64,000 bases of DNA from Bradyrhizobium embrapense (lineage in GTDB: Bacteria; Pseudomonadota; Alphaproteobacteria; Rhizobiales; Xanthobacteraceae), in assembly GCF_001189235.2 (NCBI RefSeq), contig NZ_LFIP02000001.1:434001-498000 (forward strand), given 5' to 3'. Below are positions 27,227 to 35,537 of this stretch, piece after piece. Within the stretch, counting starts at the first letter, position 1; the number at the start of each line of letters is the position of its first letter. The notes beneath the pieces were generated by a model, which did not search any database, was not told the origin of the DNA, and saw nothing but the letters and a program-made list of their open reading frames with translations. The position numbers and the translations under genes are program-made.

Positions 27227-28216
27227 TCACACGGTCACCACGATCTTGCCGAACTGCGCGTTCGACTCCAGATAGCGGTGCGCCTCGACGATCTCCTCGA
27301 ACGGAAATGTCCGCGCGATGATCGGCTTCAATGCGCCGTCGGCAAGCCCATCGAGAACGAACGCTTTCGCCGCGGCGAGCCGCGCGGGATCCTGCACGAT
27401 CTCGTGAACGCGGTAGCCGCGCAGGATCAGGCTCTTGCTCAGCACGGTGAACAGCGGAAACGGCGTCGGCTCCTCGCTGAGCCCGCCATACTCGATCAGG
27501 ATACCGCCATGCGCCATCGCCGATGTCAGCGGCATGAAGACGGGGCCGCCGACCGGATCGAGCACCACGCGAACGCCGTTCGGCCCTGCGATCTGCTCCA
27601 GCCTTGATTGCAGGTCTTCCTCAGTGGAGGCGATCACGTGCGCAGCGCCGGCCTCGCGCAGCGCTTGCACCTTGGCGGAGGTCCGCGTCACCGCGATCGG
27701 GATTGCACCGATGCGGTTCGCGATCTGGATCGCGGCGAGCCCGACGCTGCTCGATGCCGCCGTGATGACGACGAACTCCGCACGGGCGAGCTTCGCAATA
27801 TCGATCAGGGCGCCGTAAGCCGTGAGATACTGCATCCACACCGCTGCAGCCTCCTGAAAACCGAGCGCCGGCGGATGCTTGGCGACCAGTTCGGCCGGAA
27901 ATGTCGCGAGCTCGCCATAGGCCGGCCACCGCGCCATCGAGATCGGCGGCACGATGCTGACGGCATCGCCCGCCGCAAAACCGCCAACGCCCTCGCCGAT
28001 CGCTTCGACGATGCCGGCGGCCTCGAGGCCGAGGCCGGACGGCAATGTCGGCGTCTCGATGTAGCTCCCCCGCCGCATCAGGGCCTCGGCGCGGTTGAGT
28101 CCGAGCGCCTTGATGCGGATTTGGACCTCGCCACGCGCGGGCGGCGCGATCGTAACGTCCTCGATGCGCAGCACCTCGGGACCACCGGTTTGATGAAAAC
28201 GAACCACACGCGCCAT
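27227..28216 (-). CDS. Zinc-independent quinone oxidoreductase family protein
   Basis: About 329 residues of the medium-chain dehydrogenase/reductase superfamily, quinone-oxidoreductase-like: GroES-like N-terminus (RFHQTGGPEVLRIEDV, QIRIKALGLNRAEALMRRG) and a Rossmann domain with VITAASSSVGLAAIQIANR. No catalytic or structural zinc Cys residues are present. It probably reduces a quinone or enone with NADPH. AGGAG lies 8 bases before the ATG at 28216. It is divergent from a LysR-type gene, which probably controls it through the palindrome in the shared promoter region. Confidence 0.88.
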   Translation of the reverse strand: MARVVRFHQTGGPEVLRIEDVTIAPPARGEVQIRIKALGLNRAEALMRRGSYIETPTLPSGLGLEAAGIVEAIGEGVGGFAAGDAVSIVPPISMARWPAYGELATFPAELVAKHPPALGFQEAAAVWMQYLTAYGALIDIAKLARAEFVVITAASSSVGLAAIQIANRIGAIPIAVTRTSAKVQALREAGAAHVIASTEEDLQSRLEQIAGPNGVRVVLDPVGGPVFMPLTSAMAHGGILIEYGGLSEEPTPFPLFTVLSKSLILRGYRVHEIVQDPARLAAAKAFVLDGLADGALKPIIARTFPFEEIVEAHRYLESNAQFGKIVVTV

Positions 28217-28243
28217 CGGCAACACTCCTGAATTGCAAAACAG

Positions 28244-28253
28244 TTCAATTGAA
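28244..28253. promoter_or_regulatory. Palindrome TTCAATTGAA, possible LysR operator
   Basis: A perfect 10-bp palindrome in the 108-bp gap between the quinone oxidoreductase start (28216) and the LysR-type start (28325). LysR-type regulators typically bind such dyads between divergent genes. Assignment is inference. Confidence 0.45.
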
Positions 28254-28324
28254 TGAGCTATGCCAAGGCCAATTCCGGGGATAAATCATCGCGCAGACGG
28301 AACAGTCAAAACCAGGAGTTTCGA

Positions 28325-29227
28325 ATGATGGACCGCCTGACCAGCATGGCCGTGTTTCTCAGGGCGGTCGATCTCGGCTCGTTCGCGGCCGCTGCCGAGG
28401 CACTCGAGATGTCGGGCCCGATGGTCGGCAAGCATGTCCGCTTCCTCGAGGAGCGGCTCGGCGTCCGCCTGATCCATCGCACCACGCGGCGTCAGAGTCT
28501 GACCGAGTTCGGGCAAGCCTATTACGAGCGTTGCCGCGCGGTGCTCGCCGAAGCTGATGCCGCTGACGCGCTCGCAGCCGATCAACTCTCCGAACCGCGC
28601 GGACGGCTCAAGGTGACGATGCCGGCGCTGCTCGGCCGACGCTGCGTCGCGCCGCTGCTGCTCAAGCTGGCACAGAAGTATCCCGCGCTGGAGCTCGATC
28701 TCTCGTTCGGCGATCCGGTTGCCGATCTGATGGAGGGCGGCTACGACCTTGCGATCAGGACCGGCGATCTCGACGCGCAATCCGGCGTGATCACCCGGCG
28801 GCTCGCCCGTCAGCGCATGGTGGTGTGCGGCTCGCGCGCGTATCTGAAGGCGCACGGCAGGCCGCGCGGGCTCGACGAGCTCGGCCAGCATCAGGCGATC
28901 GTCTATCGCCGCCTCGGACGCGCACGCCCGTGGCTGTTCCCGCGCGACGGCCAGCCACCGCGCGAGGTTTGGCCGGCCGGACGGCTCAGGCTCGACGATC
29001 TCGAAGCCATCGCCGACGCGGCGGCGCGCGGCATGGGGCTCGCTTGGCTGCCCTCCTGGCTGGTGCGCGTACGCCTCGACGACGGCGCGCTGGTTCGCGT
29101 TCTCGGCAGCGAAGGCGAACTGCCATACGATTGCCACGCGGTGTGGCTGCCGACACCGCGATTGCCGCCCAAAGTCCGGCTGGCGGTGGACGCGCTCGCA
29201 GCCGCGCTGCCGAAGCTCGTCGCGTAG
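28325..29227 (+). CDS. LysR family transcriptional regulator
   Basis: About 300 residues. The N-terminal winged helix-turn-helix reads MAVFLRAVDLGSFAAAAEAL then EMSGPMVGKHVRFLEERLG; the C-terminal part is the periplasmic-binding-like effector domain (RGRLKVTMPALLGRRCVAP, GGYDLAIRTGDL). AGGAG lies before the tandem ATGs at 28325/28328. Most members act on the divergent gene, here the quinone oxidoreductase, perhaps responding to quinones or electrophiles; the ligand is not shown. Confidence 0.92.
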   Translation: MMDRLTSMAVFLRAVDLGSFAAAAEALEMSGPMVGKHVRFLEERLGVRLIHRTTRRQSLTEFGQAYYERCRAVLAEADAADALAADQLSEPRGRLKVTMPALLGRRCVAPLLLKLAQKYPALELDLSFGDPVADLMEGGYDLAIRTGDLDAQSGVITRRLARQRMVVCGSRAYLKAHGRPRGLDELGQHQAIVYRRLGRARPWLFPRDGQPPREVWPAGRLRLDDLEAIADAAARGMGLAWLPSWLVRVRLDDGALVRVLGSEGELPYDCHAVWLPTPRLPPKVRLAVDALAAALPKLVA

Positions 29228-29248
29228 CGCTTCGCGCCGCGCTGGTCC

Positions 29249-29283
29249 CGTAGGATGGGTAGAGCGCGGCGCAAACCATCGAT
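29249..29283. repeat. Half copy of a palindromic repeat
   Basis: GTAGGATGGGTAGAGCGCGGCGCAAACCATCGAT resembles one arm of the element at 27138-27223, without a complete partner arm. Probably a degenerate extragenic repeat. Confidence 0.5.
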
Positions 29284-29451
29284 CTCACACGCGGACGGAC
29301 GGAATCCGCTACGCAGCACGCATGACGCCTATTGTGAGCGTTAACTCACCTTCCACCATGCCGGGAGCCTCGCGGCGGTAACCATAAGGCTTAACAGCGC
29401 GTCAACGCTCCCCCAACAAGTCTAATTGTTTCTAATGGGGGAGAATGGCGC

Positions 29452-29562
29452 GTGGACACATTTGCATTCGAATTCATGGGATTGGCAATGATCGCGCTGT
29501 GTCTCGTCGTGCTGGCGATGCCTGCGGCGCGGCGGCCGTCGAAGAACATGCGCTACGAGTGA
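29452..29562 (+). CDS. Small membrane peptide, 36 aa
   Basis: A GTG-started 36-residue frame, MDTFAFEFMGLAMIALCLVV onward, with one hydrophobic helix (about 8-24) and a basic tail RRPSKNMRYE. GGGGGAG lies 8 bases upstream, a strong ribosome site, and the topology (acidic N-terminus, basic cytoplasmic tail) is sensible. An overlapping ATG frame at 29445 encodes a less protein-like sequence. It sits in the gap between the LysR-type gene and chrA. Function unknown. Confidence 0.6.
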   Translation: MDTFAFEFMGLAMIALCLVVLAMPAARRPSKNMRYE

Positions 29563-29697
29563 GCCGAGCAGCTTAAGTCCCTCGCCCTCAGCACTTGTTT
29601 CGCGATGGCCGGACAATATCGCGCTCACGCGTCATCGAATGACGATATGATCGCCCTGATGAGTCCTGACACGGGACGCAAGTCAGGGAATTGACGC

Positions 29698-30921
29698 TTG
29701 AACGACACCGACGTCCGGAAGCCTGCCACGCCGGCCTCCACCCCGAGCTCAGCACATTCGCCGCTGGAGGTGCTGCTCATTTTCCTCAAGCTCGGCGTCA
29801 GCTGCTTCGGCGGCCCGATCGCCCATATCGGCTACTTCCGCGACGAGTTCGTCATCCGCCGGCGCTGGCTCGACGAGCAGGCCTATGCGGACCTGGTCGC
29901 GCTCTGCCAGTTCCTGCCCGGCCCCGCCAGCAGCCAAGTCGGCTTTTCGCTCGGCCTGATGCGAGCCGGATATCTGGGCGCGCTGGCGGCCTGGACCGGC
30001 TTCACGCTGCCGTCCGCGATCGCGCTGGTGCTGTTTGCCTCCGGCGCCGGCGGATTGAGCGGTCCGGCCGGCACAGGCCTGGTGCACGGCCTCAAGCTGG
30101 TGGCGGTCGCGATCGTCGCCCAGGCGGTCTGGGGCATGGCGCGCTCGCTCTGCCCGGACCGCGAACGCGCGTCGATCGCGACGGTCGCGGCACTCCTCAT
30201 CCTCGCCAGTTCATCATCGATCGCGCAGATCGGCGCCATCGTACTCGGCGCCGTCGCCGGGCTTTGGCTGTGCCGGGCGCAACCGACCAACGGCGTCACC
30301 CATATCGCGATGCCGGTGTCGCGCCGCGTTGGCGTTGTGGCACTGATCCTGTTCCTTGTCCTGCTGGTCATGTTGCCGCTGCTCGCCCGAGCATGGCCCT
30401 CCCTGGGCCTGTTCGAGGCTTTCTATCGCTCGGGCGCGCTGGTGTTCGGCGGCGGCCATGTCGTGCTGCCGCTGCTCCGCGAGGCCGTGGTGACGCCGGG
30501 CTGGATCGGCGACGATGCGTTCCTGACCGGCTACGGCGCCGCGCAGGCCGTGCCGGGCCCGCTGTTCACCTTCGCCGCCTATCTTGGCGCCGTGATCGGC
30601 GGCGTGCCGGGCGCGATCACGGGCCTCGTCGGCATCTTCGTGCCCGGAATTCTCGTCCTGCTCGCAGCGCTGCCGTTCTGGGATGGCTTCCGCAAACTGC
30701 CTACCGCACAGGCGATGATGCGTGGGGTCAACGCCGCCGTGGTCGGCATCCTCGGTGCGGCGCTCTACAATCCGGTCTGGACCAGCAGCGTGCAGCGTCC
30801 GCTCGATTTCGGCATCGCGCTGGCGGGCTTCGTGCTGCTCACGGCCTGGCGGACGCCGCCGCTCGTGGTGGTCGTGCTCAGCGCGGCCGCCGGCATCGCC
30901 GCTGGCCTCCTCCAATCGTGA
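29698..30921 (+). CDS. chrA: Chromate efflux transporter ChrA
   Basis: 407 residues, the two-domain CHR form. The first half has LIFLKLGVSCFGGPIAHIGYF in outline and QFLPGPASSQVGFSLGL; the second half has the mirrored ALVFGGGHVVLPLL and AVPGPLFTFAAYLGA. About ten membrane helices are expected. ChrA exports chromate, probably by proton antiport, and is often present without chrB, as here. The start is TTG at 29698, eight bases after AGGGA. A chromate function is family knowledge; nothing else nearby relates to chromium. Confidence 0.92.
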   Translation: MNDTDVRKPATPASTPSSAHSPLEVLLIFLKLGVSCFGGPIAHIGYFRDEFVIRRRWLDEQAYADLVALCQFLPGPASSQVGFSLGLMRAGYLGALAAWTGFTLPSAIALVLFASGAGGLSGPAGTGLVHGLKLVAVAIVAQAVWGMARSLCPDRERASIATVAALLILASSSSIAQIGAIVLGAVAGLWLCRAQPTNGVTHIAMPVSRRVGVVALILFLVLLVMLPLLARAWPSLGLFEAFYRSGALVFGGGHVVLPLLREAVVTPGWIGDDAFLTGYGAAQAVPGPLFTFAAYLGAVIGGVPGAITGLVGIFVPGILVLLAALPFWDGFRKLPTAQAMMRGVNAAVVGILGAALYNPVWTSSVQRPLDFGIALAGFVLLTAWRTPPLVVVVLSAAAGIAAGLLQS

Positions 30922-30990
30922 ACGGCTGCACCGGCCCTCGCCAGCACGATTAAGAACGCTTTCATGCCTCGCCGCCATGATTGACGGCGC

Positions 30991-32106
30991 ATGCCGAGCG
31001 TACCCAAACAACCGGATCCGAACCGGGTGCCCGTGCTTGACCTGCTGCGGCTCGCCGCGGTCGGGGCCGTGATCCTGTATCATTACGGCTTCTGGGGCAC
31101 GGCATCGCACGGCGTCCAGAAGGTGGCGTTGCCCTCCCTTGCTCCGGTCGCCCAATACGGCTTCCTCGGCGTCCCCGTGTTCTTCGCAATCTCCGGCTTC
31201 GTCATCGCCTATTCGGCCGAAGGCCGCACGCCGGTCGGTTTCGCGATCGCCCGCTTCAGCCGGATCTATCCGACCTTCGTCATTTGCATGACGCTGACCT
31301 TCCTCACCACGCTGCTGCTGGGCCACACCTGGTTTCACGTGACCTGGAGCCAATGGCTGGCAAACCTGTTCATCGCGGCGCCGATGATTGGTCAGCCCTA
31401 TATGGACGACGCCTACTGGTCGCTGGTGATCGAAGTCGTGTTCTACGGCTGGGTCGCGCTGTTTCTGGCCTTTGGCATTTTTCCGCGGAAGATCGACACC
31501 ATCATCCTGGCGTGGATCGCCATCACCTTCGCCAACGAGCTGACGCTGGATGTTCCGCTGTTCGAGAAGCTGTTCATGGCCGACGACAGCGGCTTCTTCG
31601 CCGTCGGGCTGCTGATCTATGAACATTACCGCGGACGACGCGACACCAGACTCTACAGCCTGCTGACATTGGCGATGGGCACCGCGACGTTCCAGGCCGT
31701 GCACAAGCTGGAGCGGCTCGGCGTCCACACCCATGGCAGCTTCGATCCGGGCATCGTCACCGCGATCTGCATCGTCTCGCTCGGCATCGTGTTCGCCGCC
31801 ACCCGCATCAAGTCCGTGCCGCTGCCGGCCAGCCTGGTCAGGGCCGTGGGCGGCATCACCTACCCGCTCTACCTGCTGCATCTGCAGCTCGGCTACGTGA
31901 TCCTGCTCCTGATGACGCCAGTGCCGGACGCGTTCTCGACAGCGTTCGTGGTGGCCGGCATGGTCGCGCTGGCGTGGTTCGTCTGGCGCTTCCTCGAAGG
32001 CCCCGCCCACTATTTCGTCAGGGACGCGTTGACGATGCTCGCCGCGCGCCATGGATGGCCGTCGCGCCTCGGGCGCCCCCGCGACGCCTTGCTCACGGAC
32101 GGTTGA
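30991..32106 (+). CDS. Acyltransferase family (Acyltransferase_3) membrane protein
   Basis: 371 residues with about ten membrane helices. VPVLDLLRLAAVGAVILYHYGFWG carries the RxxA and YHYG features of the acyltransferase-3 family in outline, and GVPVFFAISGFVIAYSAEGRT is the typical second segment. These enzymes O-acylate surface polysaccharides or lipids. The ATG at 30991 follows chrA by 69 bp. No polysaccharide operon is adjacent, so the substrate is open. Confidence 0.88.
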   Translation: MPSVPKQPDPNRVPVLDLLRLAAVGAVILYHYGFWGTASHGVQKVALPSLAPVAQYGFLGVPVFFAISGFVIAYSAEGRTPVGFAIARFSRIYPTFVICMTLTFLTTLLLGHTWFHVTWSQWLANLFIAAPMIGQPYMDDAYWSLVIEVVFYGWVALFLAFGIFPRKIDTIILAWIAITFANELTLDVPLFEKLFMADDSGFFAVGLLIYEHYRGRRDTRLYSLLTLAMGTATFQAVHKLERLGVHTHGSFDPGIVTAICIVSLGIVFAATRIKSVPLPASLVRAVGGITYPLYLLHLQLGYVILLLMTPVPDAFSTAFVVAGMVALAWFVWRFLEGPAHYFVRDALTMLAARHGWPSRLGRPRDALLTDG

Positions 32107-32122
32107 TCCGGTCCGATCGATT

Positions 32123-32147
32123 GGAACGTCGCGATCCGCTGGCCGTT
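32123..32147 (+). promoter_or_regulatory. EcfG-type (general stress) promoter
   Basis: GGAAC, 16 bases, then CGTT: an exact match to the consensus GGAAC-N16/17-CGTT recognised by the alphaproteobacterial general stress sigma factor EcfG. Its -10 element ends 65 bp upstream of the ATG at 32213. It probably drives the small helical protein and the hemerythrin gene. Confidence 0.7.
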
Positions 32148-32212
32148 GATCGCCATATCGTCGGACTCTGTCCCGACCCGGCGGAGCCGTACCAGCAGCA
32201 AGGAGGCTCGAC

Positions 32213-32422
32213 ATGGCAAGTGCGACAGATCGTGATCCGCGCCATCACACACAGAAGATGCAGAAGGCGCTCCATGACATCCGCAATCACCTGCGCGAGG
32301 ACATCCAGAAAGTCAACGAGCCGCAGTTGAAGGCGATGTTTGAAACGTCCGCCGAGGTTCTCGGCGGCCTCGAGAAGGCTTTCAAGGACTACGAGCAAAA
32401 GAACGAGAAGGCCTGGCGCTGA
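32213..32422 (+). CDS. Small charged helical protein, 69 aa
   Basis: 69 residues, almost entirely charged and helical: MASATDRDPRHHTQKMQKAL, then IRNHLREDIQKVNEPQLKAM and a tail KAFKDYEQKNEKAWR. No signal peptide or membrane segment. AAGGAGG lies just before the ATG. The gene follows an exact EcfG-type promoter and precedes the hemerythrin gene by 52 bp, so it is probably stress-induced. It resembles small rhizobial stress proteins in character; no named family is recognised. Confidence 0.75.
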   Translation: MASATDRDPRHHTQKMQKALHDIRNHLREDIQKVNEPQLKAMFETSAEVLGGLEKAFKDYEQKNEKAWR

Positions 32423-32474
32423 CGCGCTGGAGGGCTGACCAACGGTCCCGCGCTCTGGCAGCAGGAGTGTCGCC

Positions 32475-33209
32475 ATGGAAGTCGTCAAGCCAAACAAGCG
32501 CCGGCTGCTCCTGCTCGGAGGGGTGCTGGCCACCACGATCGCGGCGCCGGCGATTCTCACCAGGCCGACTTGCGCCGAACCGAAAGGCGTCGGCGAGAAG
32601 TTGAAAGATGCGGTCGCCGGCAAGACGGACGCGGAGGTCACGCCGCCCGAAGACCTGATGCGCGAGCATGGCGTACTCGATCGTGTTCTCCTGCTCTACG
32701 AAGCGGCGATCCGAAAATTGTCCGCCGGCGAGGACTTCGACCCCGTCCTGATCACGCAATCGGCCGCGATCATCCGCGATTTCATCAACAACTATCATGA
32801 GAGATCGGAGGAGGAGCATGTCTTCCCGCGCTTCAAAAAAGCCGGGCAGATGACGGACCTTGTGGACACCCTGCTGCGCCAGCACGACGCCGGCCGGAAA
32901 GTCACGGAAACGATCCTGAGGCTGGCGCCTTCGGGCAGGAGCAATGCGGACGATCGCCGGCAACTGATGGGCTCGATGCAATCCTTCATCACGATGTACC
33001 GGCCGCATGCGGCCCGGGAGGACACTGATCTGTTCCCGAAGCTGAAGGACGTGGTCTCATCCAACGAGTACGACGCGATGGCGGAGGATTTCGAGAAAAA
33101 GGAGCACGAACTGTTCGGCGAGGACGGCTTCGAGAAGACGGCGGCCCGTGTCGCCCAACTGGAGCAGCAGATGGGCATCCACGATCTCAACCAGTTCACG
33201 CCGCGCTGA
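32475..33209 (+). CDS. Exported hemerythrin domain protein
   Basis: 244 residues. The N-terminus (KRRLLLLGGVLATTIAAPA) has a twin Arg and hydrophobic core, so export is likely, perhaps by Tat. A hemerythrin four-helix domain follows with candidate di-iron ligands His65 (REHGVLDR), His108 and Glu112 (YHERSEEEH), His115, His137 (RQHDAG), His178 and Asp183 (YRPHAAREDTDLFP). Such proteins bind oxygen, NO or iron or sense redox state. Placement behind the EcfG-type promoter suggests a general-stress role. The C-terminal about 40 residues are an extra helical tail. Confidence 0.88.
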   Translation: MEVVKPNKRRLLLLGGVLATTIAAPAILTRPTCAEPKGVGEKLKDAVAGKTDAEVTPPEDLMREHGVLDRVLLLYEAAIRKLSAGEDFDPVLITQSAAIIRDFINNYHERSEEEHVFPRFKKAGQMTDLVDTLLRQHDAGRKVTETILRLAPSGRSNADDRRQLMGSMQSFITMYRPHAAREDTDLFPKLKDVVSSNEYDAMAEDFEKKEHELFGEDGFEKTAARVAQLEQQMGIHDLNQFTPR

Positions 33210-33354
33210 TTGCCGCATTTGCAGATCATGGCACGTATGATCAATCCGGTAAGCCGGCGTGAGAGGTCATCGTCAGATTCCGCCGCCTCCTGCACCTCAC
33301 TAGGCGCTCTTGCTCGGTTGGTCCGCGCGGGAACGGCCCGTCAAGGACACCGAT

Positions 33355-34539
33355 CTAGTTCGGTCGCCCGATCTTTTGCCGAAGATCTGCAGTCGTCACA
33401 TCGACGAACAAGTTCGGAATGTCGTCGGCGCGGTGTAGCAGCCACGCCACGACGATCATGATCCCGATTCCGGCCGCGCTCACCGCGAGCTGTGCGATGA
33501 CCGTGCCGCTGTATTGGATCAAGACCCAATGGGCGGAGAACGAAAGCAAGACCCCGAGGCAAAAGATCGGAAGCGAATGCTCGCCGCACAAGGTCAGTGG
33601 ACGCATCGATCGGAATTTCAGCGGCGGCCAGTCCTGCGGAATCAGGCGATGGACGATGACTGCGAGCGCGAGGAAGTGGGTCAAGCGCAACATGTCCAGA
33701 TCGGTCTTGTCGATCGGGTAGATGAACTTCATCATCCATCCCGGTATGAACGCCTCCAGCGCATGAAAATGCCAGGTCATCACGATAAGGAACGCAAAGA
33801 TCAGCCAGGCAATTGCCACCGCCGCGACGATCCGCGACTGGATAAAGCTGGCGATCTGGGACCATGCGCCCACGCCGCACCACTGGCCGAAGACAAAGAG
33901 CAACTGCCAGCAGAATGGATTGAAGTACCACGTTGTGCCTGGGGGGTAGGAAGCGATGTTCCAATCGAACCATCGCGCCAGCACGTAGAGAACAATCGAG
34001 GCCAGCAAGGTGAGATTGGGACGGCGCACCAGGCCCCAGATGACCAGTGGGGACGCCAGCAGCAAGACAATGAACAGAGGCAGCACGTCGAGATCGACGG
34101 GCTTGTATCGCAGGGTGAGTGCCTGCCCGATCAGGATATCCGGATGCTGGAGGAAATTGAAAACGTTGAATTCGTTTTCATACATCGGATTGTCGAGCCG
34201 TCGGGAGGTTCTCGCGACCTGGGCCGTGAAGATCAGGAACAGCATGATATGCGCCGCGTAGATCTGCGCGGCTCGCGTCCACAGCCGCTTCGCCGCGGAC
34301 AGCACGAAGCCCGAAGCGATGATCGGGCCGTAAATGAAACCGGCGAGGTAGCCCGAGATGAAAACGAAGAACTCCGCAGCGTCGCTGAAGCCGTAATTGC
34401 GCAGCGTAATCCAGCCGATGGCTCCGTCGTTGGGGATGTGATCCAGAAAGATCATCCACAACCCAAGCCCTCTGAACAGGTCGAGCCGAACATCACGTTC
34501 GATCGTTTCCTCGATCTGGTTCGCGTGGTGGAGCTCCAT
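33355..34539 (-). CDS. OpgC-like membrane protein
   Basis: 394 residues, polytopic, matching the OpgC family: RDVRLDLFRGLGLWMIFLDH at the N-terminus and FVFISGYLAGFIYGP, then about ten helices. OpgC proteins transfer succinyl groups to osmoregulated periplasmic glucans in the inner membrane; many relatives in rhizobia are of unknown substrate. No opgG/opgH genes are nearby. GAGG precedes the ATG at 34539. It converges with the hemerythrin gene across 145 bp. Confidence 0.9.
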   Translation of the reverse strand: MELHHANQIEETIERDVRLDLFRGLGLWMIFLDHIPNDGAIGWITLRNYGFSDAAEFFVFISGYLAGFIYGPIIASGFVLSAAKRLWTRAAQIYAAHIMLFLIFTAQVARTSRRLDNPMYENEFNVFNFLQHPDILIGQALTLRYKPVDLDVLPLFIVLLLASPLVIWGLVRRPNLTLLASIVLYVLARWFDWNIASYPPGTTWYFNPFCWQLLFVFGQWCGVGAWSQIASFIQSRIVAAVAIAWLIFAFLIVMTWHFHALEAFIPGWMMKFIYPIDKTDLDMLRLTHFLALAVIVHRLIPQDWPPLKFRSMRPLTLCGEHSLPIFCLGVLLSFSAHWVLIQYSGTVIAQLAVSAAGIGIMIVVAWLLHRADDIPNLFVDVTTADLRQKIGRPN

Positions 34540-35537
34540 CGGGACGATCCTCGGCTGCTTCTGAGATCGCGATAGGTGCGCCCGTCGGTGCCTTGCTGCG
34601 CGTCAGGCTGGAATGCGTTAGCCGACAGCAAATCCGGGTCGACAGGCGAAGATCAAAGACATCCTTATACTCCCGCGTGACATCGCCGTCCAAGTGCCGC
34701 ACCGGCATGCTTGGGTCGGGCCGACCCGGCGCGTTCGGTCCGAGTTGCGTGCCGGCGCAAGTTTGCGCATCATTGCCAACGCAGCCTCGCCGCTCACCGC
34801 CGCGACCAGCGATTGCTCGCCCATCCGGCGCAGAACACCGCATCGGCGCGGTCGGGAATCGTCTGCGCGAACCAGCGGTCGACATCCGGCGAGGTTTGGG
34901 TCGTCGGCTCAGCGCCGTAGCGAAGCTGGCCATAGGCTCCCCGCATCGCCATTCTGTACGAAGGACGACGGCCTGGCCTGCGCACGCCAGAGCTTGACGC
35001 CAGAAATTTCCAGATTGCGTAATCTCTGCATCACAAAGGCAGACAGCAGGTGGCCCGGTGCAGTGCCTGCCCAAATTGCTGCTTCCCCTGCCCCCTGAGG
35101 CAATCGCATATGGCCACGGCCGCGTTTCATCGCCAGGAGCGGCGCCCCGCACCATTTCCGAATAATCGAATTAAGCTACTGATTTTGCCCGACATCTCAA
35201 ATTGCCGCGCCGAACGCCCGCCGCTGTCGCCGCTACTGTGCATGGGGTTGTTTTCGATGTTTTGGCGCTGCGCCCCAACAACGGCGGACTATCGCCTGTG
35301 GCGCTGAGCGCACCCTTCGTCTTGCCCGGTCGAGCCGGCCGTTGACACCGAGGGTGGGGTCACCGGCACGAAGGACGGATTCACGGCACGATCGTGCCGA
35401 AAACACCCCCGAATCGCGCCGGATCAACTCAAAAATGCCCGGTCCCTCACCTCGCGCAGGGCCAAAATCCCTGCAAGACCCTTGACATAGCTGCCCTTTC
35501 GGCAGAACGCGTGGGGTCAAGCCGTCATGGACTGTTC
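34540..35537. other. Gene-poor kilobase
   Basis: About 1 kb with many short overlapping frames on both strands and none convincing. It lies upstream of the minus-strand opgC-like gene and the plus-strand rnd gene, so it holds both promoters, but is far longer than needed. A possible relic is listed separately at 34618-34985. A small plus frame at 35110-35307 (MATAAFHRQERRPAPFPNNR at its start) has no good support. Confidence 0.6.
34618..34985 (-). pseudogene. Possible frameshifted gene relic
   Basis: On the minus strand a frame with GAYGQLRYGAEPTTQTSPDV, then DRWFAQTIPDRADAVFCAGW, stops at 34794, while an overlapping frame continues with MGEQSLVAAVSGEAALAMMR and KLAPARNSDRTRR until 34618. 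The two read as one protein broken by a frameshift near 34810-34820. I recognise no family, and chance high-GC frames could give the same picture. Confidence 0.3.

Noticed and set aside
35110..35307. A 65-codon plus-strand frame before rnd
   Set aside because: No ribosome site, unusual Cys/Trp/Arg composition, and no link to neighbours. Left inside the gene-poor region.
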